Origin: Microbacterium esteraromaticum | GTDB taxonomy: Bacteria; Actinomycetota; Actinomycetes; Actinomycetales; Microbacteriaceae | NCBI RefSeq assembly: GCF_014084045.1 | Contig: NZ_CP043732.1 | Location: 2,046,001 to 2,110,000 of the forward strand | DNA length: 64,000 nucleotides | Direction: 5' to 3' | Part shown: positions 8,415 to 18,448 of the stretch, piece by piece | Position numbering within the stretch: the first letter of the stretch is position 1 | How the letters are laid out: every line of letters starts with the position of its first letter | Position numbers and translations under genes: made by a program | The notes under the pieces: generated by a model | What the model saw: the letters and a program-made list of their open reading frames with translations, nothing else | The model's database searches: none | Told to the model about the DNA's origin: nothing

Positions 8415-9764
8415 TCAGCCCAGCCTTTCCTTGCGGCCGAGCAGGCCCTGCGGCCTGACCAGCAGGATCACGATGAGCACGACCAGCGCGCTCGCGTACT
8501 TCAGGTCGGACGGGATCCACAGCGTCGAGACCTCGACGGCGATGCCGACGATGAGAGAGCCGACCAGGGCGCCGAACGCCGTGCCCAGGCCGCCGAGGGT
8601 GATCGCGGCGAAGATCAGCAGCAGCATCTGCATGCCCATGTCCCACTTCACACCCGGGCGGAAGTAGGCCCACAGGATGCCCGAGATCGCCGCCAGCAGA
8701 CCCGACAGGATCCACACGTAGCGGATCACGCGGTCGACGTCGATGCCGGATGCCGCGGCCAGCTGCGGGTTGTCGGAGATGGCGCGAGTCGCCTTGCCGA
8801 TGCGGGTGCGGGTGAGGAACCAGGCGACCGCGAGGATGACGACGATGCTGACGCCCATGCCGATCAGGTCGATGTACGACAGCGACACCGGCCCGAACTG
8901 CATAGGCGCCGGGCTCGCGCCGGGCAGCTGGCGGGTGCCGCCGCCGATGAAGTACTGGAAGAGGTAGCGAAGCGCGAGCGAGAGGCCGATGCTGACGATC
9001 ATCAGCTGCACCACGCCGAGGCCTCGGCGGCGCAGCGGCCGCCACAGCGCGGCATCCATCGCCCAGCCGAACAGCCCGCCGGCGATCACCGCCGCGACGA
9101 TGCCCACCCACAGCGGTGCCTGCCAGATCGTCGTGGTGACCAGGGCGACCAGGCCGCCCCACGTCACCATCTCCGCGTGCGCGAAGTTCGACAGTCGCGT
9201 GGTGCCGTAGATGAGGGCCGCGCCCATGGAGGCCAGGGCGAGCAGCAGGCCGAAGTTGAGGCCGCCGACGAGGCGCGAGGCCAGCTGATCGAGCAGCGAG
9301 ATGGTGATGCGCTCGCCCTCGCCGAGGAACAGATTCACGATCTTCGTGCCGGTCAGCCCGAACTCCGCCTCGAACTCGCCGCTCGTGCCTGCGACCGGCT
9401 CGACGCCGTCCGGAAGGCTCTCGACGTCGACGATCACTCCGTCGGGGAGGGTGTCCTCATCGACGGCGATCGTGTACTTGTCCTTCTCGGGCACGTAGAG
9501 GCGCCATTTGCCCTCGGCGTCGGTCTCGGTCTCTCCCTCGAACCCGCCGCCCTTCACCGACAGCTCCACGCCCTCGATGGGCTCGTCGTCGTAGGTGATG
9601 TTGCCGGCGAAGTAGAAGTCGGTCACCTCCTGACCGTCCGGCGTCGTCTCGGCGTGCGCGGCACCGGCCGGCATGCCGAGGACGAGGAAGGCGGCGAGCA
9701 GTGTCGCGAGAAGCGCGACCACGCCGTTCCGGGGGCGATGAAGCGCCACTGTTCTGAGTCCCAC
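8415..9764 (-). CDS. livH: Branched-chain amino acid ABC permease LivH with exported N-terminal beta domain
   Basis: The C-terminal 290 residues are a standard LivH permease (GGLNFGLLLALASMGAALIYGTTRL; TRTRIGKATRAISDNPQLAAASG). Before it sits a signal-peptide-like segment (VVALLATLLAAFLVLGMPAGAAHA) and about 110 residues that look like an Ig/carboxypeptidase-regulatory-like beta sandwich (ITYDDEPIEGVELSVKGGG, ETDAEGKWRLYVPEKDKYTIAVDE). The total is 449 residues from GTG 9764, against about 290 for ordinary LivH. The start is uncertain: GGAGGA lies only 3 nt before GTG 9764, and GTG 9749 is an alternative. It is first gene of livHMGF, with one base between its stop and livM. Confidence 0.85.
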   Translation of the reverse strand: MGLRTVALHRPRNGVVALLATLLAAFLVLGMPAGAAHAETTPDGQEVTDFYFAGNITYDDEPIEGVELSVKGGGFEGETETDAEGKWRLYVPEKDKYTIAVDEDTLPDGVIVDVESLPDGVEPVAGTSGEFEAEFGLTGTKIVNLFLGEGERITISLLDQLASRLVGGLNFGLLLALASMGAALIYGTTRLSNFAHAEMVTWGGLVALVTTTIWQAPLWVGIVAAVIAGGLFGWAMDAALWRPLRRRGLGVVQLMIVSIGLSLALRYLFQYFIGGGTRQLPGASPAPMQFGPVSLSYIDLIGMGVSIVVILAVAWFLTRTRIGKATRAISDNPQLAAASGIDVDRVIRYVWILSGLLAAISGILWAYFRPGVKWDMGMQMLLLIFAAITLGGLGTAFGALVGSLIVGIAVEVSTLWIPSDLKYASALVVLIVILLVRPQGLLGRKERLG

Positions 9765-9937
9765 GCATCCTCCACATCGAGTGCATCGAGCGACTTCGGG
9801 TCGTCGCTCCGCTTGGACGTCGCACTGAGCGTATCCCGTCGGCACGTGGGAGCGCACCCATCGTGGCCGGATCGGGATATCGGGAGTGTCGCCTCGCGTT
9901 CTCGGCGTTCTCGGAATAAGAGAGGACGTCCCGCGCT

Positions 9938-11536
<1,599 letters not shown>

Positions 11537-11548
11537 GCCGATCCTTCT

Positions 11549-11585
11549 GCGAAAGGGGCGGATGCTCGGCATCCGCCCCTTTCGC
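11549..11585 (+). terminator. Terminator hairpin of guaB
   Basis: A 17-bp perfect stem (starting GCGAAAGGGGCGGATGC) with a TCG loop begins 12 nt after the guaB stop. Confidence 0.85.
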
Positions 11586-11602
11586 ATGTCCTGGGCCGGG
11601 CG

Positions 11603-11608
11603 TACCGT
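11603..11608 (+). promoter_or_regulatory. -10 hexamer TACCGT of the DUF2277 gene, leaderless
   Basis: TACCGT lies 7 nt before ATG 11616 and no ribosome binding site is present. It sits directly after the guaB terminator. Confidence 0.5.
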
Positions 11609-11615
11609 GAACGGC

Positions 11616-11891
11616 ATGTGCCGCAGCATCCACACCCTCCACAACTTCGAGCCCGCAGCGACCTCCGACGAGGTGCACGCCGCAGCACTGCAGTACGTGC
11701 GCAAGATCGCCGGCACGACGAAGCCGTCGAAGGCCAACCAGGAGGCCTTCGACCGAGCCGTCGCCGAGATCGCCCACGTCACTCAGCACCTGCTCGACGA
11801 CCTCGTCGCGACCCGTCCGCCGAAGAACCGCGAGGAGGAGGCGGCCAAGGCCCGCGCCAAGGCCGTCGCCTCCGGCCGCTACGCGGCCTGA
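11616..11891 (+). CDS. DUF2277 family protein
   Basis: This 91-residue protein matches the DUF2277 family along its whole length: it starts with the invariant MCRSIHTLHNFEP, continues with AALQYVRKIAGTTKPSKANQEAFDRAV, and ends in the basic AKARAKAVASGRY tail. Family function is unknown; members are small, soluble and common in actinobacteria. ATG 11616 is chosen because the family always begins at this methionine and a TACCGT hexamer lies 7 nt upstream. Longer in-frame starts would read through guaB. Confidence 0.85.
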   Translation: MCRSIHTLHNFEPAATSDEVHAAALQYVRKIAGTTKPSKANQEAFDRAVAEIAHVTQHLLDDLVATRPPKNREEEAAKARAKAVASGRYAA

Positions 11892-11960
11892 GCGTTACAT
11901 TCCGTGACCCTGTGTTGCGGGTGATGACGGGGCGGGTGGCCGGGCATCCGGATGCCCGAT

Positions 11961-11966
11961 TACCGT
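11961..11966 (+). promoter_or_regulatory. -10 hexamer TACCGT of the OsmC-like gene, leaderless
   Basis: TACCGT lies 6 nt before ATG 11973. This decides the start against the in-frame ATG at 11952. Confidence 0.5.
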
Positions 11967-11972
11967 CGCCGC

Positions 11973-12524
11973 ATGACTCTTCTCAGCGACCGGTTCACCG
12001 CCGTTCCCGACGTCACCGCCGATGAGCGGGCGGAGCGCCTGACCGATGCAGGCGAGGTGTGGAACGAGCGCATCGCCCGCGACGTCACCAACGCCGCTCT
12101 CACCTACCGGGTCACCGGACGAGGGGTCGGCTCGGTCGGCACCGAGATCCAGTCGGGGCGGCACCGCTTCCTCGTCGACGAGCCCGCGGGTCTGGCCGGC
12201 GACGACACCGCGCCGAGCCCGGTGGAGTACGCGCTGGGCGCCCTCGTCTCGTGTCAGGTGGTCGTCTTCCGCCTCTACGCGCAGGCTCTGGGCCTGACGA
12301 TCGACGAGATCGAGATCTCCGCCGAGGGCGACCTCGATGTGCGCAAGCTCTTCGGCATCGACGAGTCGGGTCGCGCAGGATTCCACGACGTGCGCGTGCG
12401 AGTGGAGATCACCGGGCCGAACACGGCCGAGGAGTACGACCGGCTGCGTGCCGTCGTCGACGAGCACTGCCCCGTGCTCGATCTGTTCGCGAACCCCGTG
12501 CCGGTGTCGGGCGCCCTCGTCTGA
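11973..12524 (+). CDS. OsmC family protein
   Basis: The 183-residue product has OsmC/Ohr family features: a beta-rich N-terminal half (GRHRFLVDEPAGLAGDDTAPSPVEYALGA is the family hallmark region), followed by the helix carrying ALVSCQVVVFRLYAQALG and a C-terminal strand with VEITGPNTAEEYDRL. OsmC proteins detoxify organic hydroperoxides with two cysteines; here only the cysteine in LVSCQV and one in DEHCPV are evident, and the latter aligns with the usual second cysteine, so peroxidase activity is plausible. It is a single gene on its own promoter. The start at 11973 is preferred over 11952. Confidence 0.83.
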   Translation: MTLLSDRFTAVPDVTADERAERLTDAGEVWNERIARDVTNAALTYRVTGRGVGSVGTEIQSGRHRFLVDEPAGLAGDDTAPSPVEYALGALVSCQVVVFRLYAQALGLTIDEIEISAEGDLDVRKLFGIDESGRAGFHDVRVRVEITGPNTAEEYDRLRAVVDEHCPVLDLFANPVPVSGALV

Positions 12525-12668
12525 CGGCATCCGTCGCCCGCCGACTCATCAGACGCAGGCTATTCGTCCGACGCAGGATCGGCATCCGCTTTCCGCTCCT
12601 GCGCTCGCGTGTTCTCCTGCACCGGATGATGCGGCGGACGCGCCCGACTCGCCACGCGACGCCGCCAC

Positions 12669-12674
12669 TAGAGT
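12669..12674 (+). promoter_or_regulatory. -10 hexamer TAGAGT of the MFS operon, leaderless
   Basis: TAGAGT lies 7 nt before ATG 12682. This supports 12682 as the true start even though that ATG is in another frame from the rest of the gene (see frameshift). Confidence 0.55.
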
Positions 12675-12681
12675 GAGCCAC

Positions 12682-14036
12682 ATGCGCTCAGCGTCGAATC
12701 CGCTCACTCGGGACAGATCACCCGCTACGCGATCGGGTCGCTCGGCACCGGCGGGTTCGCCACGCTGCCCGGCCTGGTGCTCGTCTACTATCTGACCGAC
12801 TCTCTGGGCGTGACCGCGCTCGCCGCGGGAGCGATCGTCACCGGAGCGAAGGTCTGGGACGTGCTCATCGACCCGGTGATCGGCGGGCTCAGCGACGCGG
12901 CGCTCGCCCGCACCGGCTCGCGCCGCGGGCTCATGCTCATCGGCTCGATCGGCCTGCCGATCGCTTTCGCGCTGACGTTCGCCGTGCCGGCGGGGATGGG
13001 GCCCGCAGCCTCCGGTGCCTGGGTGCTGATCGCGTTCATGCTCGCAGCGACATGCTTCAGCCTCTTCCAGGTGCCGTACATCGCCCTGCCCGCCGAACTG
13101 ACCGACGACTACCGCGAGCGCACCCGCCTGCTCACCTGGCGCGTGGTGGTGCTCACGGTCGCGATCCTGCTCTTCGGAGCCGGCGGGCCGGAGATCCGCG
13201 GCATGTTCCCCGACGACCCGCGGCTCGGATACCTCGTGATGGCGGTCGTCGCCGCAGTGCTGCTCGGACTCGGACTCGTGATCGCGTCGACCGTCGCGCA
13301 GAGCCGCCCTCCGCTGCCCGTCCGCCCCGGCGCCTCGATCGCGATGCACTACCGCGACGGCATCACGGTGCTCCGCGAGAGTCAGCCGTTCCGCGTGCTG
13401 CTCGGTACCTTCATGCTCCAGGGGCTCGCCACCGGCCTCATGCTCGCCGCCGCGCAGTTCGTGGCGCGGTGGGTGCTGGGCGATGAGGGCGCGGTGACGC
13501 CGCTGTTCGTCGCGCTGATCGCACCGGCCCTGCTGATGGCACCGGTGTGGAAGGCGGTCGCCGACCGCGTCGGCAAGGAGCGCGGCTTCCGGCTCGCGAG
13601 CGCGGTCTTCCTCGTCGCGACCGTCGTGCTCGGCCTGATGGTGTGGATACCAGGGTGGTGGATCCTCGCGCCCGTCTCGCTCGCGGGCGCGGCGTACGCC
13701 GGCATGCAGACCCTGCCGATGGCGATGCTGCCCGACGTGATCGCGCACGACCGCACCGCAGGAGGCGGCGACGGCAGGTCGGGAGTGTTCAGCGGGGTCT
13801 GGACGGCGGGCGAGACCACGGGGATGGCGCTCGGCGCGACCGTGCTGTCTGTCGTGCTCGCCCTGACCGGATACATCGAGACCACCGCCGCGGTCGAGGT
13901 AGCACAGCCGGATGCCGCGGTCGCGGGCATCGCGGTGGCCTTCAGCCTGCTTCCGGCCGCGCTCATGCTGCTCAGCATGGTCGTGCTCGCACGCTATCGG
14001 CTGCGTGAGCAGGACATCGTCGGGACGTCTGCATGA
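12682..14036 (+). CDS. MFS/GPH-type sugar transporter, frameshifted near 5' end
   Basis: A twelve-span transporter of the glycoside-pentoside-hexuronide:cation symporter type, with KVWDVLIDPVIGGLSD, TGSRRGLMLIGSIGLP and FQVPYIALPAELTDDYRERTRL. From 12720 the frame encodes QITRYAIGSLGTGGFATLP, the usual N-terminus of this family, but no ATG or GTG precedes it in that frame. The promoter-linked ATG 12682 encodes MRSASNPLTR in the other frame. Adding one G to the GGG at 12710-12712 joins the two into a normal 451-residue protein. As read, only a GTG start at 12777 inside the first membrane span remains. ATGA overlap with the PLP decarboxylase gene indicates an operon. Confidence 0.85.
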
Positions 14037-15481
14037 GCGACATCCTCGAGCGGCTGCGCCGGATGCGGGAGGGCGATGCGCCCACCCACGGCGGTCGCGT
14101 GCTGTCTTACGTGTACGACTCGGGTCTGGATGAGATCGACGACCTGGCCGATGCCGCCGCGCGCCTCGCGCGCCCGCTGAACGGCCTCGATCCGACGGTC
14201 TTCCCGTCGATCGCGGCCATGGAGCGCGACGTGATCGGCTTCACCAGGCGGATGCTGCACGGCGGCCGCAGCGTGGTCGGCACCGTCACGAGCGGGGGGA
14301 CCGAGAGCTGCCTGCTCGCGGTGAAGACCGCGCGGGATCTGTGGCGCTCGTCGCATCCTGAGCACGCCTCTCGCCGCCCGCGCCTCGTGGCCCCCGCCAC
14401 TGCGCACGCCGCATTCATCAAGGCGGCGCAGCTCTTCGACCTGGACTTCGACCCTGTGCCCTGCTCGCCCGACGGCGTCGTCTCGGCGTCGGACGTGATC
14501 GAGCGCCTCGGAGAGGACGTCGCACTCGTCGTGGTCTCCGCTCCCTCCTATCCCACCGGGGCGCTCGACCCGATCGCGGAGGTCGCGGCCGCGGCATCCG
14601 CTCGCGGGATCTCCTGCCACGTCGACTCGTGCTTCGGGGGATTCGTGCTGCCGTGGTGGCCCGACCTGCCCTCCTGGGACTTCCGCGTCCGCGGCGTGAC
14701 GAGCATCTCCGCCGACCTGCACAAGTTCGGCTACGCGCCGAAGGGGGTGTCGGTACTGCTGCAGCGGGGCAGGCGGCGACACCGCGCGCAGTTCTTCGCC
14801 ACGACCGGGTGGGCGGGCTACCCCGTCGTGAACCCGACTCTGCTCGGCTCGCGCTCGGCGTCGCCCCTCGCCGCTGCGTGGGCGATCACGCAGCATCTCG
14901 GCTCCGACGGCTACGCGCGGCTGACCGGGTCGATCCACCGGGTGGCCTCCGCTGTCGCGGCTGCGGTGGAGGGCATTCCAGGGCTGAGGGTCATCGGCGA
15001 TCCGACCGGCCCCGCGATCGCGCTGGGCGCCGACCCGAGCGTGCCCGAGGAGAAGCGCGTCGATCCGCATCGACTGGCCGACGCGCTGGTGGCGCATGGC
15101 TGGAAGATCCAGCCGCAGCCGGGCCTCGTGCAGAGCGACGGGGTGCGCATCTCGCACAGCGCGCATCTCACCCTGACGCCGGTGCTCGAGCAGCGGGTGG
15201 GCGAGTTCATCGGCGCGCTGGCGGCATCTGCCGACGAGGTGCGCGGTCAGGGGCAGGCGGATCCGCGGATGCTGCTCGCCGCTCTGCGCGCGCTCGGCTA
15301 CGGCGAAGGCGGTCGCGTGCCCGGACCGGCCGCCGCGTGGCGGCTGCTTCGGCTCGCCGGTGCGGGATCGGTGTCGGCCGATCAGCCGATGTCGATGCTC
15401 ATGGCGCTGATCGAGCAGCTGCCGAGGCCGGTGGCGGAGGCGCTCCTGACCGAACTGCTCGCTCGGATGTCGGAGCCCTGA
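14033..15481 (+). CDS. PLP-dependent decarboxylase, sphingosine-1-phosphate lyase-like group
   Basis: This 482-residue fold-type I PLP enzyme has the group II decarboxylase pattern: GTVTSGGTESCLLAVKTARD binds the phosphate, HVDSCFGGFVLPWW carries the PLP-pairing Asp, and ISADLHKFGYAPKG holds the Schiff-base Lys231. The HKFGYAPKG form and the overall order resemble sphingosine-1-phosphate lyases more than glutamate or aromatic decarboxylases. It overlaps the transporter gene upstream by ATGA, so the transporter probably imports its substrate. The substrate, a phosphorylated amino alcohol or an amino acid, cannot be deduced. Residues past about 400 form a family-specific tail. Confidence 0.85.
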   Translation: MSDILERLRRMREGDAPTHGGRVLSYVYDSGLDEIDDLADAAARLARPLNGLDPTVFPSIAAMERDVIGFTRRMLHGGRSVVGTVTSGGTESCLLAVKTARDLWRSSHPEHASRRPRLVAPATAHAAFIKAAQLFDLDFDPVPCSPDGVVSASDVIERLGEDVALVVVSAPSYPTGALDPIAEVAAAASARGISCHVDSCFGGFVLPWWPDLPSWDFRVRGVTSISADLHKFGYAPKGVSVLLQRGRRRHRAQFFATTGWAGYPVVNPTLLGSRSASPLAAAWAITQHLGSDGYARLTGSIHRVASAVAAAVEGIPGLRVIGDPTGPAIALGADPSVPEEKRVDPHRLADALVAHGWKIQPQPGLVQSDGVRISHSAHLTLTPVLEQRVGEFIGALAASADEVRGQGQADPRMLLAALRALGYGEGGRVPGPAAAWRLLRLAGAGSVSADQPMSMLMALIEQLPRPVAEALLTELLARMSEP

Positions 15482-15489
15482 CCCTGCTG

Positions 15490-15519
15490 TTCACGCGCGA
15501 CTCGCGGGACTGATAGCCT
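15490..15519 (+). promoter_or_regulatory. Promoter of the ABC-F gene
   Basis: TTCACG (15490-15495) and TAGCCT (15514-15519) are separated by 18 nt. GGAAGGAG precedes GTG 15562, so this gene, unlike many neighbours, has a normal leader. Confidence 0.5.
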
Positions 15520-15561
15520 GGTCGGCTCGCTGCTCGACAGGGCGGGCGGAAGGAGCCCGCT

Positions 15562-17250
15562 GTGGGCCACATCGATGTCAGCGCGATCGCGCTGACGCTG
15601 CCTGACGGACGGCCGCTGCTCGACGAGGTGACATTCCGCGTCAGCGCCGGTTCGACCAGCGCCCTGATCGGCCCGAACGGCGCCGGCAAGTCCACGATGC
15701 TGCGGATCATCCGCGGTGAGCTCGGGGCCGATTCGGGCGTCGTCACGATCGACGGATCGCTCGGGGTGATGGATCAGTTCGTCGGTCACGGCGATTCGGG
15801 AACGACGGTGCACGATCTGCTCGTCCGGGTCGCGCCCGCCCGCATCCGCACGGCGGCCGTGGCGCTCGAAGAGGCTGAGAACGCGCTCATCGACGACGAC
15901 ACGGAGCGGACGCAGATGCGCTACGCCGCCGCGATCGCCGACTACGCGGACGCGGGCGGCTACGAGCACGAGACGGTCTGGGACCAGTGCACGGTCGCGG
16001 CGCTCGGCATCCCGTTCGAGCGGGCGCGGTTCCGCGACCTGGACACCCTCTCGGGCGGCGAGCAGAAGAGGCTGGCCCTGGAGGTGCTGCTGCGCGGACC
16101 GGATGACGTGCTGCTTCTCGACGAGCCCGACAACTACCTCGATGTCCCCGGCAAGCGGTGGCTCGAGCAGCGCCTTCGGGAGACATCGAAGACGGTGCTG
16201 CTGGTGTCGCACGACCGCGAGCTGCTCGCCAGGGCGGCCGATCGCATCGTGACGCTGGAGGTCGGCGGAGCGGGAGCCACGGCGTGGGTGCACGGCGGCG
16301 GCTTCGGCACGTATCACCGGGCCAGGGACGAGCGCATGGAGCGGCTCGACGAGCTGCGCCGGCGGTGGGACGAGCAGCACGACAAACTCAGGAAGCTCGT
16401 CGCGACCCTTAAGGTCAAGGCGACCGCGAACGACGGGTTCGCCTCGCGATATCGGGCGGCGCAGACGCGGCTGAAGTGGTTCGAGGACGCCGGACCGCCG
16501 GAGGAGCGTCCGCCCGCGCAGGACTTCGACATGCGACTGCGCGGGGCGCGCACAGGCAAGCGCGCGATCGTGTGCTCTGCGCTGGAGCTCACCGGGCTGA
16601 TGAAGCCGTTCGACGCCGAGATCTGGTTCGGCGACCGCGTCGCCGTGCTCGGCTCGAACGGCTCGGGGAAGTCGCACTTCCTGCGGCTGCTCGCCGGTGG
16701 CGGCAGCGATCCGGACCCGACGCTCGGACATCTGACCGACGCCGCGCAGGCACTCGACCCTGTCGAGCACACCGGCTCTGCGACGCTCGGCGCCAGGGTG
16801 GTTCCTGGTCTGTTCGCGCAGACGCACGCGCATCCGGAGTTCATCGGGCGCACCCTGCTCGACATCCTGCATCGCGGCGACGATCGTCGCGCGGGGATGC
16901 CGAGGGATGCCGCGAGCTCGGCGCTGGATCGCTACGGGCTGGTGCGGCAGGCGCAGCAGGCGTTCGACCAGCTCTCGGGCGGCCAGCAGGCCCGGTTCCA
17001 GGTGCTGCTGCTCGAACTGAGCGGAGCGACGCTGCTGCTGCTCGACGAGCCGACCGACAACCTCGACCTCGAATCCGCCGAGGCGCTCGAACAGGCGATC
17101 GCCCGCTTCGAGGGCACGGTCGTCGCGGTGACCCACGACCGCTGGTTCGCGCGCTCCTTCGATCGATTCCTCGTGTTCGGGCAGGACGGAGAGGTGTACG
17201 AGTCCGAGACGCCCGTGTGGGACGAGCGGCGCGTGGCGCGCGCTCGCTGA
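15562..17250 (+). CDS. ABC-F family ATP-binding protein
   Basis: This 562-residue soluble protein has two ABC ATPase cassettes and no membrane spans. Cassette 1 has Walker A GPNGAGKST (37-45) and LSGGEQKRLALEVLL; cassette 2 has GSNGSGKSH (from 364) and LSGGQQARFQVLLLEL with LLLLDEPTDNLDLESAE. The linker between them is long and charged (YHRARDERMERLDELRRRWDEQHDKLRKLVATLKVKAT divides into two helices), as in ABC-F translation factors that act at the ribosomal E-site. Some members protect ribosomes from antibiotics, others regulate translation; nothing here distinguishes them. Translation starts at GTG 15562 after GGAAGGAG. Confidence 0.9.
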   Translation: MGHIDVSAIALTLPDGRPLLDEVTFRVSAGSTSALIGPNGAGKSTMLRIIRGELGADSGVVTIDGSLGVMDQFVGHGDSGTTVHDLLVRVAPARIRTAAVALEEAENALIDDDTERTQMRYAAAIADYADAGGYEHETVWDQCTVAALGIPFERARFRDLDTLSGGEQKRLALEVLLRGPDDVLLLDEPDNYLDVPGKRWLEQRLRETSKTVLLVSHDRELLARAADRIVTLEVGGAGATAWVHGGGFGTYHRARDERMERLDELRRRWDEQHDKLRKLVATLKVKATANDGFASRYRAAQTRLKWFEDAGPPEERPPAQDFDMRLRGARTGKRAIVCSALELTGLMKPFDAEIWFGDRVAVLGSNGSGKSHFLRLLAGGGSDPDPTLGHLTDAAQALDPVEHTGSATLGARVVPGLFAQTHAHPEFIGRTLLDILHRGDDRRAGMPRDAASSALDRYGLVRQAQQAFDQLSGGQQARFQVLLLELSGATLLLLDEPTDNLDLESAEALEQAIARFEGTVVAVTHDRWFARSFDRFLVFGQDGEVYESETPVWDERRVARAR

Positions 17251-17267
17251 GCGGGCCGGCCGTCGCC

Positions 17268-17340
17268 GGGAACAGGACGGTTGTCGAGAGCAGGACGGAT
17301 GCCAGGAATGCGGCCTGTTCTGGCGAACCGTCCTGTTCTC
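17268..17340 (+). repeat. Palindromic repeat element, copy A (downstream of DUF559 gene)
   Basis: A 73-nt element with a perfect 13-bp outer inverted repeat (GAACAGGACGGTT at 17270-17282, complement at 17326-17338) and an imperfect inner one around GGATGCCAGGAATGC. Copy B at 18310-18382 matches it in the same orientation without gaps. It also lies between converging genes, so it may act as a terminator. Confidence 0.8.
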
Positions 17341-17360
17341 AGCTCGTCCAACCGCCTCGA

Positions 17361-18191
17361 TCAACGCCGGCGCGCAAGGTGCAGTCCCTGTGCGACGGCG
17401 TTGACGATGGTCTGCTGCACGTACGCGGCATCGAACATGACCTGCTGGTAGTCGAAGCGCAGCACCGTGTACCCGAGCAGGGCGAGCCGGGCATCCTGAC
17501 GCAGATCGCGGCGGCGATCCTTCGCGGAGCCGTGGAACTCGAATCCGTCGAGCTGCACCACGAGACGCTCGCCGATCAGGGCATCCACCGGATGCCCGTC
17601 GATCACCACCTGCTGCCTAACGGGTACGCCGCAGCTGCGGCAGATACGCAGGAAGGCCGTCTCGACGCCGGAGTCCGACAGCGCCCCGACCATCTCGAGC
17701 ACGGCACCCGCCGCGGTGCTGTGCCACGCGGTGCGACGCAGCTGCGGGAGCGTGACGAGCGTCTTGCGCAACGCCGATTCCCAGATCGCCGTCGCCTCTG
17801 CGGGTTCGAGACAGCGTGCGACGTGATAGAGCACGTTCAGGATCGGGTCGTCGACGGCGAACCGGGCGACCGGTGCGGGCCCGGACGCCCAGTGCATGAC
17901 CCGGGTGGGCGCACTGACTCGCGACGACGTCGAGGGCACCGCGAGGTGGATCTTCGGATCGACGACCGACCACAGGTGCAGCTGCGATGCCGCGGTGACG
18001 CAGGTCACGCGGCCGCTCACCTCAGCAGCCGCACGTCGTGCAGGCGAGCATTCGGCCGAGACCAGCCAGGAACGTCGGATCCGCTCGAGCTGTCCGGCAT
18101 CCACGGCGCGGCGGATCTCATGTTGCGTGTAACCGGCCGTGCGCAGGTCGCTGCTGTGCGCGATGCCGTTGCGCTGCTGCATCCACTTCAT
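17361..18191 (-). CDS. DUF559 (VSR-like) nuclease-fold protein with AbiEi-type N-terminus
   Basis: This 276-residue protein has an N-terminal winged-helix-like segment seen in AbiEi-type proteins (SSDLRTAGYTQHEIRRAVDAGQLERIRRSWLVS) and a C-terminal DUF559 domain related to very-short-patch-repair endonucleases (VDALIGERLVVQLDGFEFHG, then DARLALLGYTVLRFDYQQVM). The E/D-x(n)-Q-x-D style core is present, but activity is unproven. No AbiEii nucleotidyltransferase is nearby, so this is not a complete type IV toxin-antitoxin pair. I chose ATG 18191 because GAGGG lies 9 nt upstream; ATG 18206 and 18182 are alternatives. Nearly identical palindromic elements flank the gene on both sides. Confidence 0.8.
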   Translation of the reverse strand: MKWMQQRNGIAHSSDLRTAGYTQHEIRRAVDAGQLERIRRSWLVSAECSPARRAAAEVSGRVTCVTAASQLHLWSVVDPKIHLAVPSTSSRVSAPTRVMHWASGPAPVARFAVDDPILNVLYHVARCLEPAEATAIWESALRKTLVTLPQLRRTAWHSTAAGAVLEMVGALSDSGVETAFLRICRSCGVPVRQQVVIDGHPVDALIGERLVVQLDGFEFHGSAKDRRRDLRQDARLALLGYTVLRFDYQQVMFDAAYVQQTIVNAVAQGLHLARRR

Positions 18192-18309
18192 GATCGGAGC
18201 CCTCATCCTTCGACGATGGCGACCTCGGGTGCCGGTCGGAGCGCCGATACCCACGATCAGGGGATAAGTCGCCGTTGGGCGTGGATGTGCGGGAAGAGTG
18301 GCAGTCACC

Positions 18310-18382
18310 GAGAACCGGACGGTTGTCGACGACAGGACGGATGCCAGGAATCCGACCTGTTCTGGAGAACCATCCTGTTCCG
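18310..18382 (+). repeat. Palindromic repeat element, copy B (upstream of DUF559 gene)
   Basis: It aligns with copy A over 73 nt with no gaps and roughly ten or fewer mismatches; a central ACAGGACGGATGCCAGGAAT block is nearly the same as in copy A. Its outer inverted repeat is less perfect than in copy A. It lies in the divergent region between the DUF559 gene and guaB3. Confidence 0.8.
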
Positions 18383-18436
18383 GGCGACGAAGTACGGGGC
18401 CCAGACGCCAGAACCGGGCCTTCGCAGCACCACGGG

Positions 18437-18442
18437 TAGGCT
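18437..18442 (+). promoter_or_regulatory. -10 hexamer TAGGCT of guaB3, leaderless
   Basis: TAGGCT lies 6 nt before GTG 18449, which selects the GTG over the ATG two codons later. Confidence 0.6.
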
Positions 18443-18448
18443 GGAAGG

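Noticed and set aside
15382..17364. A 660-codon minus-strand ORF opposite the ABC-F gene
   Set aside because: It contains no domain and is a GC-rich antisense frame of a clear ABC-F protein.
17361..18191. Type IV toxin-antitoxin AbiE system
   Set aside because: Only the AbiEi-like N-terminus is present; no AbiEii partner is adjacent and the C-terminus is DUF559.
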